The notes: generated from the letters alone by a model not told the origin. Positions 23,204-31,840 are shown, counted from the first letter of the stretch. The stretch: 64,000 nucleotides of DNA from an uncultured Oscillospiraceae bacterium (GCA_934552825.1 CAKTEQ010000004.1:186001-250000), one strand, 5' to 3'. Program-made: numbers and translations.

Positions 23204-24553
23204 TTGCTGAAACTCATTGATGAAAAAAAATATGCTCAGGTCCGCAGAGAACTGGCGGACATGAACGTGGTCGACATCGCCGAATTTATCACAGAGGAGC
23301 TGGAGGAGGACAGCCGCATCGTTGTCGTTTTCCGCCTGCTGCCCAAAGAAAAAGCGGCGGATGTGTTTTCTTACCTGGATCACGACGTCCAGCAGGAGAT
23401 CGTCGAGGGAATAAGCGACCGTGAGCTGGCGCTCATCGTCGACGATCTGTATCTGGATGATACTGTTGACTTTCTTGAAGAGCTGCCCGCAAACCTTGTA
23501 AAGCGTGTGCTCAAGGCTGCCGACAGCGAAACGAGAAAGCAGATAAATCAATTGCTCATGTATCCTGAGGACTCTGCCGGCAGCATCATGACGACCGAGT
23601 TCATGGAGCTGGACGGCGACTGGACCGTGAGCCGCGCCATCAGCGAGGTCCGCCGCCAGAGCGAGGACAAGGAGACTATCTCCACCCTCTTTGTCACCGA
23701 CGGCAAGCGTAAGCTGGAGGGCGTTATCAGCCTGCGGGACGTACTCGTGGGCAAGGATGACGACCTCATAATGGATCTCATGGAGAACGACGTTATCTCC
23801 GTGCGCACCGACGAAGACCAGGAGGTCGTGGCGCAGACTCTCGCAAAATACGACCTTGTCGCCATTCCCGTCACGGATAAGGAAGGTCGGCTCGTCGGTA
23901 TCGTAACCGTCGACGATGCTATCGACGTTCTCCAGGAAGAGGTCACAGAAGATATCGAGAAGATGGCGGCTATCCTCCCCTCTGAGGAGCCGTACCTCAA
24001 GACCAGCGTTTTTGACACATGGAAGGCTAGAATACCATGGCTTCTCCTGCTTATGGTCTCCGCAACCTTTACCGGCATGATAATAACCGGCTTCGAGGAT
24101 GCTCTGGCAGCGCAGGTCGCCCTGTCCGCATTCATCCCCATGCTCATGGACTCAGGCGGCAACTCCGGCAGCCAGGCGTCTGTCACTATCATCCGCGGAA
24201 TATCCCTGGATGAGATCGAATTCCGGGACATTTTCACCGTCCTCTGGAAGGAATTCCGCGTGTCCATACTCTGCGGCGTAACGCTCTCGGCAGTTTCTTT
24301 CTTAAAGATACTTTTCGTGGACGGAATGCTCCTCGGCAACAGCAACATAACGGCGATGGTTGCGCTCGTCGTATCGTCAACGCTGCTGTTCACCGTCATA
24401 TGCGCAAAGCTCGTGGGCGCGGTACTGCCTATGCTGGCGAAAAAGATCGGTTTTGACCCGGCAGTCATGGCGAGCCCGTTCATCACGACAATAGTGGACG
24501 CCATATCCCTGCTCATCTATTTCCAAGTGGCGCGCATGGTGCTGCATATCTGA
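23204..24553 (+). CDS. mgtE: MgtE-family magnesium transporter
   Basis: 449 residues, a homodimeric Mg2+ channel of the inner membrane. Order of domains: N-domain helices (1-130), paired CBS domains (about 135-255, 'EDSAGSIMTTEFMELDGDWTV' at the front and 'LVGIVTVDDAIDVL' near the end), plug helix, and five membrane helices (about 275-449) with the pore motif 'PMLMDSGGNSGSQAS'. All match the usual length. The first usable start is TTG 23204; an upstream stop at 23192 limits other choices, and the ribosome site is weak (GGGGAA). The long structured leader suggests regulation by Mg2+ or another ion. Confidence 0.92.
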   Translation: MLKLIDEKKYAQVRRELADMNVVDIAEFITEELEEDSRIVVVFRLLPKEKAADVFSYLDHDVQQEIVEGISDRELALIVDDLYLDDTVDFLEELPANLVKRVLKAADSETRKQINQLLMYPEDSAGSIMTTEFMELDGDWTVSRAISEVRRQSEDKETISTLFVTDGKRKLEGVISLRDVLVGKDDDLIMDLMENDVISVRTDEDQEVVAQTLAKYDLVAIPVTDKEGRLVGIVTVDDAIDVLQEEVTEDIEKMAAILPSEEPYLKTSVFDTWKARIPWLLLLMVSATFTGMIITGFEDALAAQVALSAFIPMLMDSGGNSGSQASVTIIRGISLDEIEFRDIFTVLWKEFRVSILCGVTLSAVSFLKILFVDGMLLGNSNITAMVALVVSSTLLFTVICAKLVGAVLPMLAKKIGFDPAVMASPFITTIVDAISLLIYFQVARMVLHI

Positions 24554-24563
24554 ATACAGCTTA

Positions 24564-24602
24564 TTAAATCGGCTTTCCCTAATTGCGGGAAAGCCGATTT
24601 AA
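24564..24602. terminator. Hairpin between convergent mgtE and PucR genes
   Basis: Sixteen-pair perfect stem (24564-24579 with 24587-24602) with a seven-base loop, AT-rich ends and no long T run. It overlaps the last bases of the PucR gene. Confidence 0.65.
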
Positions 24603-25858
24603 TATGGCCGGAAATCACGCATATACCGCAGGAGCCTGTACCCAAACAGCAGATCAAACACGCGCTCGCCCTCCCCCGGCTTTAAGTCAAACTCCTCCAT
24701 GACCGTGTTTATGCGGTGGAACAGAGTATTTTTATGTATATTGAGCTTTGCCGACGTCATTGCGGCATCCTTCATGTTGGTCACATAATCGTAAAATGTC
24801 TCCAGCAGTTCCAACCGGTAATCCCGCTCCCGATCGGCCAGTTCCCCAAGGCGCGGGTCGCAGAAGGCTGTCAGATCATTCCCTGCGCTGAGCAGCCGGA
24901 AAATGTGCTCCGGTACAAAATCCCTGTAATTCAGTATCCGCTTATTAGGAAGAAGGTTTCCCAGGTCTATGGCGGCGCGGCTTTGGCTGAAGCGGCTCCC
25001 CATATCCGTCGGGTCTGTGAAACCGTTGCTTATACCGGCGAGCAGATCATTCTGACGCAGGAAATAGTCCATGCCCTCCTCGTCGCTTATGGCGGCGCCC
25101 CGCCCCCTGCTCCTGTTCAGGAGCAGGACAACGCAGTCATCATATCTGACGGAGAAGCAGTCCCCAATCAGACGGCGCAGCGTCTCCTGAGCGCTCGCCG
25201 GAACTCCCGTCCCCCGTTCTGATGCCGGTCTGCCCACCGCCACAACGAAAAGCTCCTCTCCAAAGCTGCCTCCCAGGCTGCGCATCCTGTATCTGGCTAT
25301 GCGCTCCTGGTTCAGCTCACCGGAGAGCAGGTCCGTAAGAAGGGATTCGTACATTACCCCGTGGCTATCCATGAAGTCCGCAATTCCGCGAAGTTCCATT
25401 GCGGCGAGCTTAACGAGCTGATCCGCGATCAGTTCGTCCCCATCCTCAGGCGGCGAAAAGAGATATGCCGCGGAAAAATACCCCACGACTATGCCCTTTA
25501 TCTTTATGGCGCTGTCCAGCCAGCCATATTTGCTTTCAAACCCGTGGGCGGCGACAGCTGCCGGCTCTGAAAACATGGGGACATTGCTGCGGTTTATTTT
25601 GTTTATGTGCCCGCTCCCCCGCAAGGCGCTTATTGACGCCTCATCCATGAATTTCATGTTCAAATTCTCTCTGAGCCGGTCGTTCTGAGCTTCAAAGCCT
25701 TCCGACACCGCGAGTCCCTTGAAGCTCGCATCCACTATTGTCACAGGGTTACCCAGAAGTTTTCCGCCCCAGTCGGCTATCGCCTGAATCCCCTCTCCCC
25801 CGTACAGAGCGGTTATCAGCTCACGTATTCCGTCGGTCACGCTTCTGTATCTCTCCAT
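24599..25858 (-). CDS. PucR/CdaR-family transcriptional regulator
   Basis: 419 residues. The N-terminal half is a sensory (GAF-like or V4R-like) region; the C-terminus is the PucR helix-turn-helix ('LELLETFYDYVTNMKDAAMTSAKLNIHKNTLFHRINTV', given here only as a location near residues 350-390, key part 'NIHKNTLFHRI'). These proteins usually activate catabolic genes for purines, sugar acids or aromatic compounds. ATG 25858 follows AGGAGG at nine bases. It is divergent from the fifth crotonase-fold gene with a 155-base gap, so that gene and the reductases behind it are probable targets. The inducer is unknown. Confidence 0.88.
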   Translation of the reverse strand: MERYRSVTDGIRELITALYGGEGIQAIADWGGKLLGNPVTIVDASFKGLAVSEGFEAQNDRLRENLNMKFMDEASISALRGSGHINKINRSNVPMFSEPAAVAAHGFESKYGWLDSAIKIKGIVVGYFSAAYLFSPPEDGDELIADQLVKLAAMELRGIADFMDSHGVMYESLLTDLLSGELNQERIARYRMRSLGGSFGEELFVVAVGRPASERGTGVPASAQETLRRLIGDCFSVRYDDCVVLLLNRSRGRGAAISDEEGMDYFLRQNDLLAGISNGFTDPTDMGSRFSQSRAAIDLGNLLPNKRILNYRDFVPEHIFRLLSAGNDLTAFCDPRLGELADRERDYRLELLETFYDYVTNMKDAAMTSAKLNIHKNTLFHRINTVMEEFDLKPGEGERVFDLLFGYRLLRYMRDFRPY

Positions 25859-25892
25859 CCCGCTGTCCTCCTCATTGTGTTATACCACAATA

Positions 25893-25921
25893 ATAATACT
25901 CTTTATCTTGTATAAGTTCAA
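25893..25921 (-). promoter_or_regulatory. Probable promoter of the PucR gene
   Basis: Minus strand TTGAAC (25916-25921), 17 bases, TATTAT (25893-25898), 35 bases before the start codon. Confidence 0.55.
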
Positions 25922-25952
25922 GTTCAGGAACAATGAATAGCATTTAGATATC

Positions 25953-26001
25953 TGTTAAAATCAAATTGCAAGTGATTTGTGTCAAAACACAAAATTTGAT
26001 T
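25953..26001 (+). promoter_or_regulatory. Promoter -10 and nested inverted repeats before the fifth crotonase gene
   Basis: An extended -10 (TGT-TAAAAT, 25953-25961) is followed by nested repeats: AATCAAAT (25959-25966) with ATTTGATT (25994-26001), and inside it TTTGTG (25976-25981) with CACAAA (25988-25993). They overlap the start of transcription and are candidates for PucR control. The -35 is weak. Confidence 0.45.
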
Positions 26002-26013
26002 GGAGGTTGTAAT

Positions 26014-26907
26014 ATGTCAGAGCTGAGAGTATGCCAGGACCCGCGCATGGTCCCTTATAGAAAATTCGAGGAATACAAGGATCGCTACAAAGAACACTTT
26101 TTCCTGGACCGCACCGAGGACGGTATCATGACGGCAAAGTGGCACACTGACGGCAAGGAGCTGGTTTGGAATCTCTCCATTCACCGGGCGATACACCAGC
26201 TTGCCGAGGATGTCGGTCAGGACTCCGAAACTGAGATATTCATCCTCGGCGGCACAGGCAAGAACTGGACCGCCGAGATAGGCGGCGGTGTTGAAGAGAC
26301 GCCGGAGAATAAGAAGTGGCTCAGCTATGAGCATATGTATTATGACGGCTGCAATATCTGCGAAAACCTGATCTGGGATATCCAGGTGCCAACTATCGGT
26401 GTTATCAACGGTCCCGGCATGCACACGGAGATGGCACTTTTCTGCGACATCACCCTTATAGCCGATGACGCGACGATAGTTGACCCCCATTACTTCTCCG
26501 GCATGGTCCCCGGAGACGGCATACAGATAGCTTTCCGGGAAGCGATGGGACTGAAACGGGCTAATTACGCCATGCTCATGGGCGAGCTCATAACGCCCCA
26601 GAAGGCGCTGGAGTACGGCATGGTCAACGAAATAGTCCCCAAGGCCAAGATTTACGACCGCGCTCTGGAGATCGCCCGCCAGCTTATGAAGCAGGACAGA
26701 ATAAGCCGCCGGGCAACGGTGCAGATACTACGCCAGCCCTGGAAGGAGGCTCTGTCAAAGGAGCTGCGCGGCGGCTTCGGCACGGAGATGTGGACATATC
26801 TCGCCACGAATTCCAACCACAACGGCGCGGCAAACGGCGGCGATGAGCTGCTTCGTAAAACCGGCGCTCAGGTCCGCGGTGAATACGGAATGTACATGGA
26901 AAAATAG
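26014..26907 (+). CDS. Crotonase-superfamily hydrolase, stand-alone copy (6-oxocamphor hydrolase-like)
   Basis: 297 residues, without the N-terminal extension of the tandem set and close in length to 6-oxocamphor hydrolase. The 6-oxocamphor hydrolase active residues as I recall them are all matched: His57 in 'LVWNLSIH', His137 in 'GPGMHTE', His159 and Asp168 in 'DPHYFSGMVPGDG', Glu258 in 'GFGTEMW'; the 159-168 and 168-258 spacings equal those of the camphor enzyme. It should cleave a C-C bond of a cyclic or linear beta-diketone with water. ATG 26014 follows TTGGAGGTTGT. It faces a PucR regulator and precedes a nitroreductase and an ene-reductase. The natural substrate is unknown. Confidence 0.85.
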   Translation: MSELRVCQDPRMVPYRKFEEYKDRYKEHFFLDRTEDGIMTAKWHTDGKELVWNLSIHRAIHQLAEDVGQDSETEIFILGGTGKNWTAEIGGGVEETPENKKWLSYEHMYYDGCNICENLIWDIQVPTIGVINGPGMHTEMALFCDITLIADDATIVDPHYFSGMVPGDGIQIAFREAMGLKRANYAMLMGELITPQKALEYGMVNEIVPKAKIYDRALEIARQLMKQDRISRRATVQILRQPWKEALSKELRGGFGTEMWTYLATNSNHNGAANGGDELLRKTGAQVRGEYGMYMEK

Positions 26908-26926
26908 ATTTCTCCTTATTTTTAGG

Positions 26927-26970
26927 GTGCGGGGATCCGGTGCCAGTCCGGATCCCCGCACTTCTATTCA
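26927..26970 (+). terminator. Terminator after the stand-alone crotonase gene
   Basis: Fourteen-pair perfect stem (26927-26940 with 26948-26961), seven-base loop, moderately T-rich tail. Confidence 0.75.
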
Positions 26971-26997
26971 TTCTTTGTTCATTCTCCACCGAGACCG

Positions 26998-27026
26998 TTG
27001 CAAAAAAGGCTGGAATACTGTATCCT
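26998..27026 (+). promoter_or_regulatory. Probable promoter of the nitroreductase-reductase operon
   Basis: TTGCAA (26998-27003), 17 bases, TATCCT (27021-27026), 38 bases before the start codon. Confidence 0.45.
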
Positions 27027-27063
27027 GTACTCAACAATCATTTTAATTGGAGGAAATACCATT

Positions 27064-27591
27064 ATGACAGTTATGCAGGCAATTCAGGACAGAAGAAGTA
27101 TCCGTGCCTATAAGGACACGCCTGTCACAGATGAACAGCTCAATGCTGTCCTCGAGGCCGCGAGACTCGCTCCCTCCTGGAAGGACTTCCAGTGCTGGAA
27201 CGTTATCGTCGTCTCCGGGAGAGAGAACATTCAGGCTCTTGGCGAGGTGCTCCGCTTCAACCCCGGCAAGGAAGTCTTTGACACCGTGCCCTATTTTCTC
27301 GTGTTCTGCGGTGATCCCGAGAAGAGCGGCAGCGCCTTCGGCAAGGATTACTACATGACAGACGTAGCTATATGTATGGAGAACGCCGTCCTCGAGGCTC
27401 ACGAGCAGGGACTCGGCACCTGCTGGGTCGGCTGGTTCAAGGAGGACAAGGTCAAGGAGCTGCTGGGTATTCCCGAGAACATCAAGGTAGTCGCGCTGAC
27501 TCCTCTGGGTGTTCCCGCAGAGGCGCCTGAGGCAAGGCCCAGAATGACAATGGATGAATTCGTATTCCAGAACAAGTGGGGCAACAAATAA
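27064..27591 (+). CDS. Nitroreductase-family FMN protein
   Basis: 175 residues. The N-terminal FMN phosphate motif 'DRRSIRAYKDTPV' and the C-terminal 'GLGTCWVGWFKEDKVKELLGIPENI' region (key 'GLGTCWVG') are typical of the small single-domain nitroreductases; 'PSWKDFQCWNVIVVSG' fits the second FMN contact. It would use NAD(P)H and FMN to reduce nitro groups, quinones or C=C bonds of enones. ATG 27064 follows TTGGAGGAAAT. The ene-reductase starts 25 bases later, so the two form an operon. Confidence 0.88.
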   Translation: MTVMQAIQDRRSIRAYKDTPVTDEQLNAVLEAARLAPSWKDFQCWNVIVVSGRENIQALGEVLRFNPGKEVFDTVPYFLVFCGDPEKSGSAFGKDYYMTDVAICMENAVLEAHEQGLGTCWVGWFKEDKVKELLGIPENIKVVALTPLGVPAEAPEARPRMTMDEFVFQNKWGNK

Positions 27592-27616
27592 AATATTAAA
27601 AACGGGGGTATAGACT

Positions 27617-29512
27617 GTGAAGAACAAGTATCCGCACCTTTTTGCACCGCTCACGATCAGGAACATTACCTTCAGGAACAGAATTTTTTCCGTACCCATC
27701 GATTTTCCGCACTGCGGTGGCGGCGAAAATCCCACCGCCCAGACTATCGAGTTTTTCCGGCGCAGAGCCGCCAGCGGCTGCGCTGAGGTCACTGTCGGCG
27801 GCGGGCTCTTGAAGAAGAGCATGGCTTTCAATCCGCCCCCGGTGTATAACCTGGAAAACTACGAGACCATGACCACTTACACCGAGCTGGCAAACGCCAT
27901 CAAGAACGAGGGCGCCGTGGCTTCCATGGAGCTCATGGCGGGCAACATTAAGGTCAAGGCGCTGGAGGGCGAAAAGACCATGTGGTCCGACAACGGCGTA
28001 AACCAGATAACCCTCCCCGAAATGGAACAGCTTGTCCATGACTATGCCGACGCCGCGGCCTTCGCAAAGCAGGCAGGCTTTCAGATGGTGCTGGTTCACT
28101 TTGGTCACGGCGGCTTTCTCACTCAAGTGCTCTCTCCTCGCGCAAACAGGCGGACTGACGAATTCGGCGGCAGCGCCGCAAATAGGGCGCGTCTTCCAAA
28201 AATGATACTCAAGGGCATTCGGGAGCGCATCGGCGACGATATGCTCATCGAGCTGCGCATATCCACGGCTGAGCTTGTCGATGGCGGCACCACTGTTGAG
28301 GACTCCATCGTCTTTCTGAAGGAAGTGGAGGATATTATCGATATTGCCCACTGCTCTGTGGGGCTCCACGAGGTCCCGGCTCTCTGCGCGCGGCTGCACC
28401 CCAGTACCTACTTCGAGCAGGGCTGCAACCTCTTTGCGGCTGAAGCTGTGAAAAAGGCCGTTAATATCCCCGTGCTCACTCTTGGCGGCTACTCCGAGCC
28501 AGAGCTTATGGAGAAAATACTCGCCGAGGGTAAGGCGGATATCATCGGCGTGAACCGCTCCATGCTTGCGGATATGGACTATGTCAGCAAGATACGCCGA
28601 GATAAAGAGCGTGAGATACGTCCCTGCGTCAGATGTCTCGAGTGCCACGCTATGGTGGAGCACCACTATCTCATGTGCGCGATCAATCCCGAGGCGGGGC
28701 GCGAGTTCAGGACTCTGCCCATCACAAAGACTGCCGAGCCTAAGGACGTCATGGTCATAGGCGGCGGCGTTGGCGGCATGCAGGCAGCTATCACTGCCGC
28801 GGAAAAGGGGCATAACGTAACTATTTATGAAAAGAGCGGGCGGCTCGGCGGCGTTATGAATTTTGTGGACTACGACGATATCAAGAGGGACACAAAGCGC
28901 CTTATGGATTACTTCCGTAACCGCGTCGAAGACCTGGGCATAAAGGTTGAGCTGAACTACGAGATGACTCCTGAAAAGGCTGAAGTACTGGATCCCTACG
29001 CCATCATCGTCGCTATCGGCGCAGATGTCATCGTACCCGGCATCAAGGGTATCGAGAAGGCTATGCACGTTCTTGAGGGCTATGAAAAGACGGCCCAGCT
29101 TGGTGACAGTATCGTCATCGTCGGCGGCGGTCTCGCGGGAATGGAGGCCGGTCTCCACTTTGGCAAGCTGGGCAAAAAAGTCACCGTTGTGGAAATGGGC
29201 GATGATTACGCCCGTGACGGCAACAAGCGCATCAGAGGCTCCCTTGCGGACTTTGCCGAAAAGTACGGGCTCAATGTCATGCTCAACACAAAATGTGTTG
29301 AGATAACCGACGAGGGTGTTGTGACGGACAGGGGTGAAACCTTGAAGGCTGACAATGTGCTTTACGGCGTCGGTATGCGCGCCCGGAACGCTCAGGCGCA
29401 GGCTTACGCTCCCTATGCTTATGATTTTGCCATAATAGGCGACTGCAAAACCCCCGGCAAGATGCAGCAGGCTATCTACGGCGGTTATTTCGCCGCAAGA
29501 AACATAGACTGA
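27617..29512 (+). CDS. Old-yellow-enzyme/2,4-dienoyl-CoA-reductase-type Fe-S flavoenzyme
   Basis: 631 residues. Residues 1-330 are the FMN TIM barrel of the old yellow enzyme family. A [4Fe-4S] site follows: Cys337-x2-Cys340-x2-Cys343-x10-Cys354 ('CVRCLECH'), then FAD/NAD(P) domains with 'VIGGGVGGMQAA' near 378 and 'IVGGGLAGMEAG' near 500. The plan matches clostridial enoate reductases, BaiCD/BaiH and daidzein reductase, which reduce activated C=C bonds. GTG 27617 follows GGGGG at eight bases. Downstream of the nitroreductase and the hydrolase, it could supply the reduced ring that the hydrolase opens (inference). Confidence 0.9.
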   Translation: MKNKYPHLFAPLTIRNITFRNRIFSVPIDFPHCGGGENPTAQTIEFFRRRAASGCAEVTVGGGLLKKSMAFNPPPVYNLENYETMTTYTELANAIKNEGAVASMELMAGNIKVKALEGEKTMWSDNGVNQITLPEMEQLVHDYADAAAFAKQAGFQMVLVHFGHGGFLTQVLSPRANRRTDEFGGSAANRARLPKMILKGIRERIGDDMLIELRISTAELVDGGTTVEDSIVFLKEVEDIIDIAHCSVGLHEVPALCARLHPSTYFEQGCNLFAAEAVKKAVNIPVLTLGGYSEPELMEKILAEGKADIIGVNRSMLADMDYVSKIRRDKEREIRPCVRCLECHAMVEHHYLMCAINPEAGREFRTLPITKTAEPKDVMVIGGGVGGMQAAITAAEKGHNVTIYEKSGRLGGVMNFVDYDDIKRDTKRLMDYFRNRVEDLGIKVELNYEMTPEKAEVLDPYAIIVAIGADVIVPGIKGIEKAMHVLEGYEKTAQLGDSIVIVGGGLAGMEAGLHFGKLGKKVTVVEMGDDYARDGNKRIRGSLADFAEKYGLNVMLNTKCVEITDEGVVTDRGETLKADNVLYGVGMRARNAQAQAYAPYAYDFAIIGDCKTPGKMQQAIYGGYFAARNID

Positions 29513-29518
29513 TAAACC

Positions 29519-29564
29519 AAAAAATAAGGCTCTTCGGAATGATCCGAAGAGCCTTATTTTTTTC
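29519..29564. terminator. Bidirectional terminator between the ene-reductase and SufB genes
   Basis: Eighteen-pair perfect stem (29521-29538 with 29543-29560), T run on both strands, convergent genes on each side. Confidence 0.9.
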
Positions 29565-29566
29565 AC

Positions 29567-30490
29567 TTATTTCAAAAAGCCTTTGAGGATGCGCTCCTCT
29601 GCTTCCTCCTCCGTGAGCCCCAAAGTCATGAGCTTCAGGAGCTGGTCGCCCGCGATGCGCCCGATAGCCGCCTCATGGACGAGCTGAGCGTCTATATTAT
29701 TCGCGGTTATGGCAGGTATCGAGCTCACCCGTGCCTGACCCATAATAATGGAGTCACACTGCACGTGCCCGAACCCTTTGGCGTTGCCTGTCATGCAGGG
29801 ATAGAAGACCTGGCTGGACTCATCCTGCGCCACAGAGCGGGAAACTATTCTCGCCCCGGCGTTTTCGCCGTTGAGATAGACGTTCATTCTGGACTCCGCC
29901 GTCTGGTGGTCATGGGTGAGAAGGCGCTCTGTTACGATGGCCTCCGCATCCTTGCCAACGTACACGTCAGTCGTGCGCACAGTGGAATCAACGCCTCTTA
30001 TCTGGGTGGTCTCCAACTCAATTGTTGAGCCTTCTTCCAGATAAACTATGGTCTGAGGGTTCAGCACCCTCTCTCCCGAGCCGGGACCTTCTCCGTAATG
30101 CTTCTCTATATATTTCACCTTGGAGTTTTTGCCCACATAAAACGTATGGATACCGTCATGCTGGCTGCGCAGGCTGCCGCAGTTGTGTATGCCGCAGCCT
30201 GCAACGATAGTCACATCGCAGTTTTCGCCGATGTGGAAATCGTTATAGACCATGTCGTTGAGTCCTGTCTCAGACAGGATAACGGGTATATGGACACTCT
30301 CCCCCACGGTGTTGTCCGCGATGTTGATGTCAATACCATCCTTGTCTGTCTTTGATACTATCTGGATGGACTCGGTGCAGGCACGCTCCACGCCCTTGCC
30401 GTCTTTCCTGATGTTATATGCGCCGTTGGGAATGCCGTTCATGTCCGCTATGCGCATGAGCAGATCCATATCAACTTTATTCAGTGCCAT
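29567..30490 (-). CDS. SufB/SufD-family Fe-S cluster assembly protein (SmsB-like)
   Basis: 307 residues, a scaffold subunit for Fe-S cluster assembly in the cytosol. The beta-helix core ('DVTIVAGCGIHNCG', 'HTFYVGKNSKVKYIEKHYGEG') and the C-terminal helical 'HEAAIGRIAGDQLLKLMTLGLTEEEAE' (key 'EAAIGRI') are typical of SufB/D. It is much shorter than SufB (~465) or SufD (~420), like the compact scaffold of the two-gene SmsCB type. ATG 30490 follows AGGAGGTGG, 15 bases after sufC. No cysteine desulfurase or SufU gene is adjacent. Confidence 0.88.
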   Translation of the reverse strand: MALNKVDMDLLMRIADMNGIPNGAYNIRKDGKGVERACTESIQIVSKTDKDGIDINIADNTVGESVHIPVILSETGLNDMVYNDFHIGENCDVTIVAGCGIHNCGSLRSQHDGIHTFYVGKNSKVKYIEKHYGEGPGSGERVLNPQTIVYLEEGSTIELETTQIRGVDSTVRTTDVYVGKDAEAIVTERLLTHDHQTAESRMNVYLNGENAGARIVSRSVAQDESSQVFYPCMTGNAKGFGHVQCDSIIMGQARVSSIPAITANNIDAQLVHEAAIGRIAGDQLLKLMTLGLTEEEAEERILKGFLK

Positions 30491-30505
30491 TATTGCCCCA
30501 CCTCC

Positions 30506-31234
30506 TTAGTCACAGGACAGCACGCTGCAGGTGCTCTTCAGGGATGTGCCCAGTATTTCCGGGAGTATCTCCTCCGGAGTGCCAACGCCGGTTATCTTCC
30601 CGTCCGCTATGAGGACGACTTCGTCAGCCATGGAAATGATACGCTCCTGGTGGGAGATGATGAGTATAGTAGCATCGCCCCGGTCCCGGATAGCTTTGAA
30701 GGTCTCCGTGAGCTTGGAAAAGCTCCACAGGTCGATGCCCGCCTCCGGCTCGTCGAATATCATAAGCTTCGACTGGCGCGCCAGAAGCGTCGCTATCTCG
30801 ATGCGCTTGACCTCACCTCCGGAGAGAGCTGTGTTCACCTCTCTGTCAATATAGTCCTTGGCGCAGAGACCGACCTGGGTGAGGAATTTGCAGGACTCGT
30901 CGTGCCCCAGCTCCTTGCCCGCAGCCGTTGTAAGCAGGTCATAAACCGTGAGTCCCTTGAAGCGGGGCGGCTGCTGGAAGCCGTAGCTTATGCCAAGGCG
31001 CGCCCGCTCTGTGATGGACATACCGGTTATATCCGTGCCGTCGAAGACGATGGTGCCGCCTGTAGGCTGCACAAGACCCATGATGCTCTTTGCGAGAGTT
31101 GTCTTTCCGCCGCCGTTGGGCCCGGTTATGACGACGAACTTATTGTCCTTCACCGTGAGGTCTATCCCCTGGAGAATGTCTGTTGTTTCTCCGTCCTGCT
31201 GGGCTGAGAAGCGCAGATCTTTTATTTCAAGCAT
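30506..31234 (-). CDS. sufC: SufC-type Fe-S assembly ATPase (SmsC-like)
   Basis: 242 residues. The cytosolic ABC-type ATPase that works with the SufB/D scaffold. Walker A 'GPNGGGKTT' near residue 34, signature 'ALSGGEVKR' near 140, Walker B 'LMIFDEPEAGID' near 163 and switch His in 'IISHQERI' are all present. ATG 31234 follows AAAAGGAGC; the longer in-frame reading crosses its own promoter. It is first in a two-gene operon with the scaffold gene. Confidence 0.92.
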   Translation of the reverse strand: MLEIKDLRFSAQQDGETTDILQGIDLTVKDNKFVVITGPNGGGKTTLAKSIMGLVQPTGGTIVFDGTDITGMSITERARLGISYGFQQPPRFKGLTVYDLLTTAAGKELGHDESCKFLTQVGLCAKDYIDREVNTALSGGEVKRIEIATLLARQSKLMIFDEPEAGIDLWSFSKLTETFKAIRDRGDATILIISHQERIISMADEVVLIADGKITGVGTPEEILPEILGTSLKSTCSVLSCD

Positions 31235-31273
31235 GATTATTGCTCCTTTTGTAAATATATCTATATCATGCCA

Positions 31274-31302
31274 ATTATAGATGCTTTTTATCAGCTTGTC
31301 AA
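31274..31302 (-). promoter_or_regulatory. Consensus promoter of the sufC-sufB operon
   Basis: Minus strand TTGACA (31297-31302), exactly 17 bases, TATAAT (31274-31279): a perfect housekeeping promoter, 39 bases before the start. This predicts strong constitutive expression. Confidence 0.85.
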
Positions 31303-31370
31303 AACATATTGCGCATGGGTCATACGGCATTTGCAGCGCATACAATGGCTTAAAGGAGGCGTATGATCCC

Positions 31371-31790
31371 ATGCAGCAGCTTGACAACGACAAATTCCGG
31401 CGGGTCTGGGAACGGGTATCCCCGGAACAGCACAGCCCCGAGGACACCGACTACGGCGCAAAGCTCCTCAACATTCTGGAAAAGGAGCGCACCTTACGGG
31501 GCGCTTACGGCTCGCTCGCCCGGTGCAGCGATGAATTCGACGAGATGTGGTGCCGCAAAGCAGATGTCTGCCGCGCTCTGGCTGCGGAGTATTTCATCCG
31601 CACCGGCACCGTACCGGACAGCCTCGGCATCAAAAAGAAACTCACGGCAACACCGGAAAATCTCCGCCGCTGGTACATATTGGAGCAGGAGGTGCAGGAG
31701 CTTTACGCCGCCGCCGGGATAGGCGGCGGAGACGAAGTCTCCCGGGAGTGCTCCGAAAAGCTCAGGCATATGCTGGAGCTCTGCCTGTAA
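31371..31790 (+). CDS. Hypothetical helical protein
   Basis: 139 residues, mostly helical and charged, with three cysteines ('LARCSDEF', 'MWCRKADVCRAL') and no signal peptide. I do not recognise the family. ATG 31371 lies 11 bases after AAAGGAGG; the spacing is long, but no better start is in frame. The helix pattern 'LLNILEKERTLRGAYGSLA' resembles ferritin-like bundles, though no metal-ligand pair is clear. It is divergent from sufC and shares its promoter gap. Confidence 0.6.
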   Translation: MQQLDNDKFRRVWERVSPEQHSPEDTDYGAKLLNILEKERTLRGAYGSLARCSDEFDEMWCRKADVCRALAAEYFIRTGTVPDSLGIKKKLTATPENLRRWYILEQEVQELYAAAGIGGGDEVSRECSEKLRHMLELCL

Positions 31791-31791
31791 A

Positions 31792-31840
31792 ATATGCCCG
31801 GCGGGTGATTTACCCCCGCCGGGCATATAGTCACTTTTTA
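31792..31840. terminator. Bidirectional terminator between the hypothetical gene and fakA
   Basis: Fourteen-pair perfect stem (31792-31805 with 31815-31828), between convergent genes. The plus side is followed by a moderately T-rich stretch. Confidence 0.75.

Noticed and set aside
27596..29566. A 656-codon minus-strand frame opposite the ene-reductase
   Set aside because: Antisense shadow; the plus strand encodes all FMN, Fe-S and FAD motifs of a known family.
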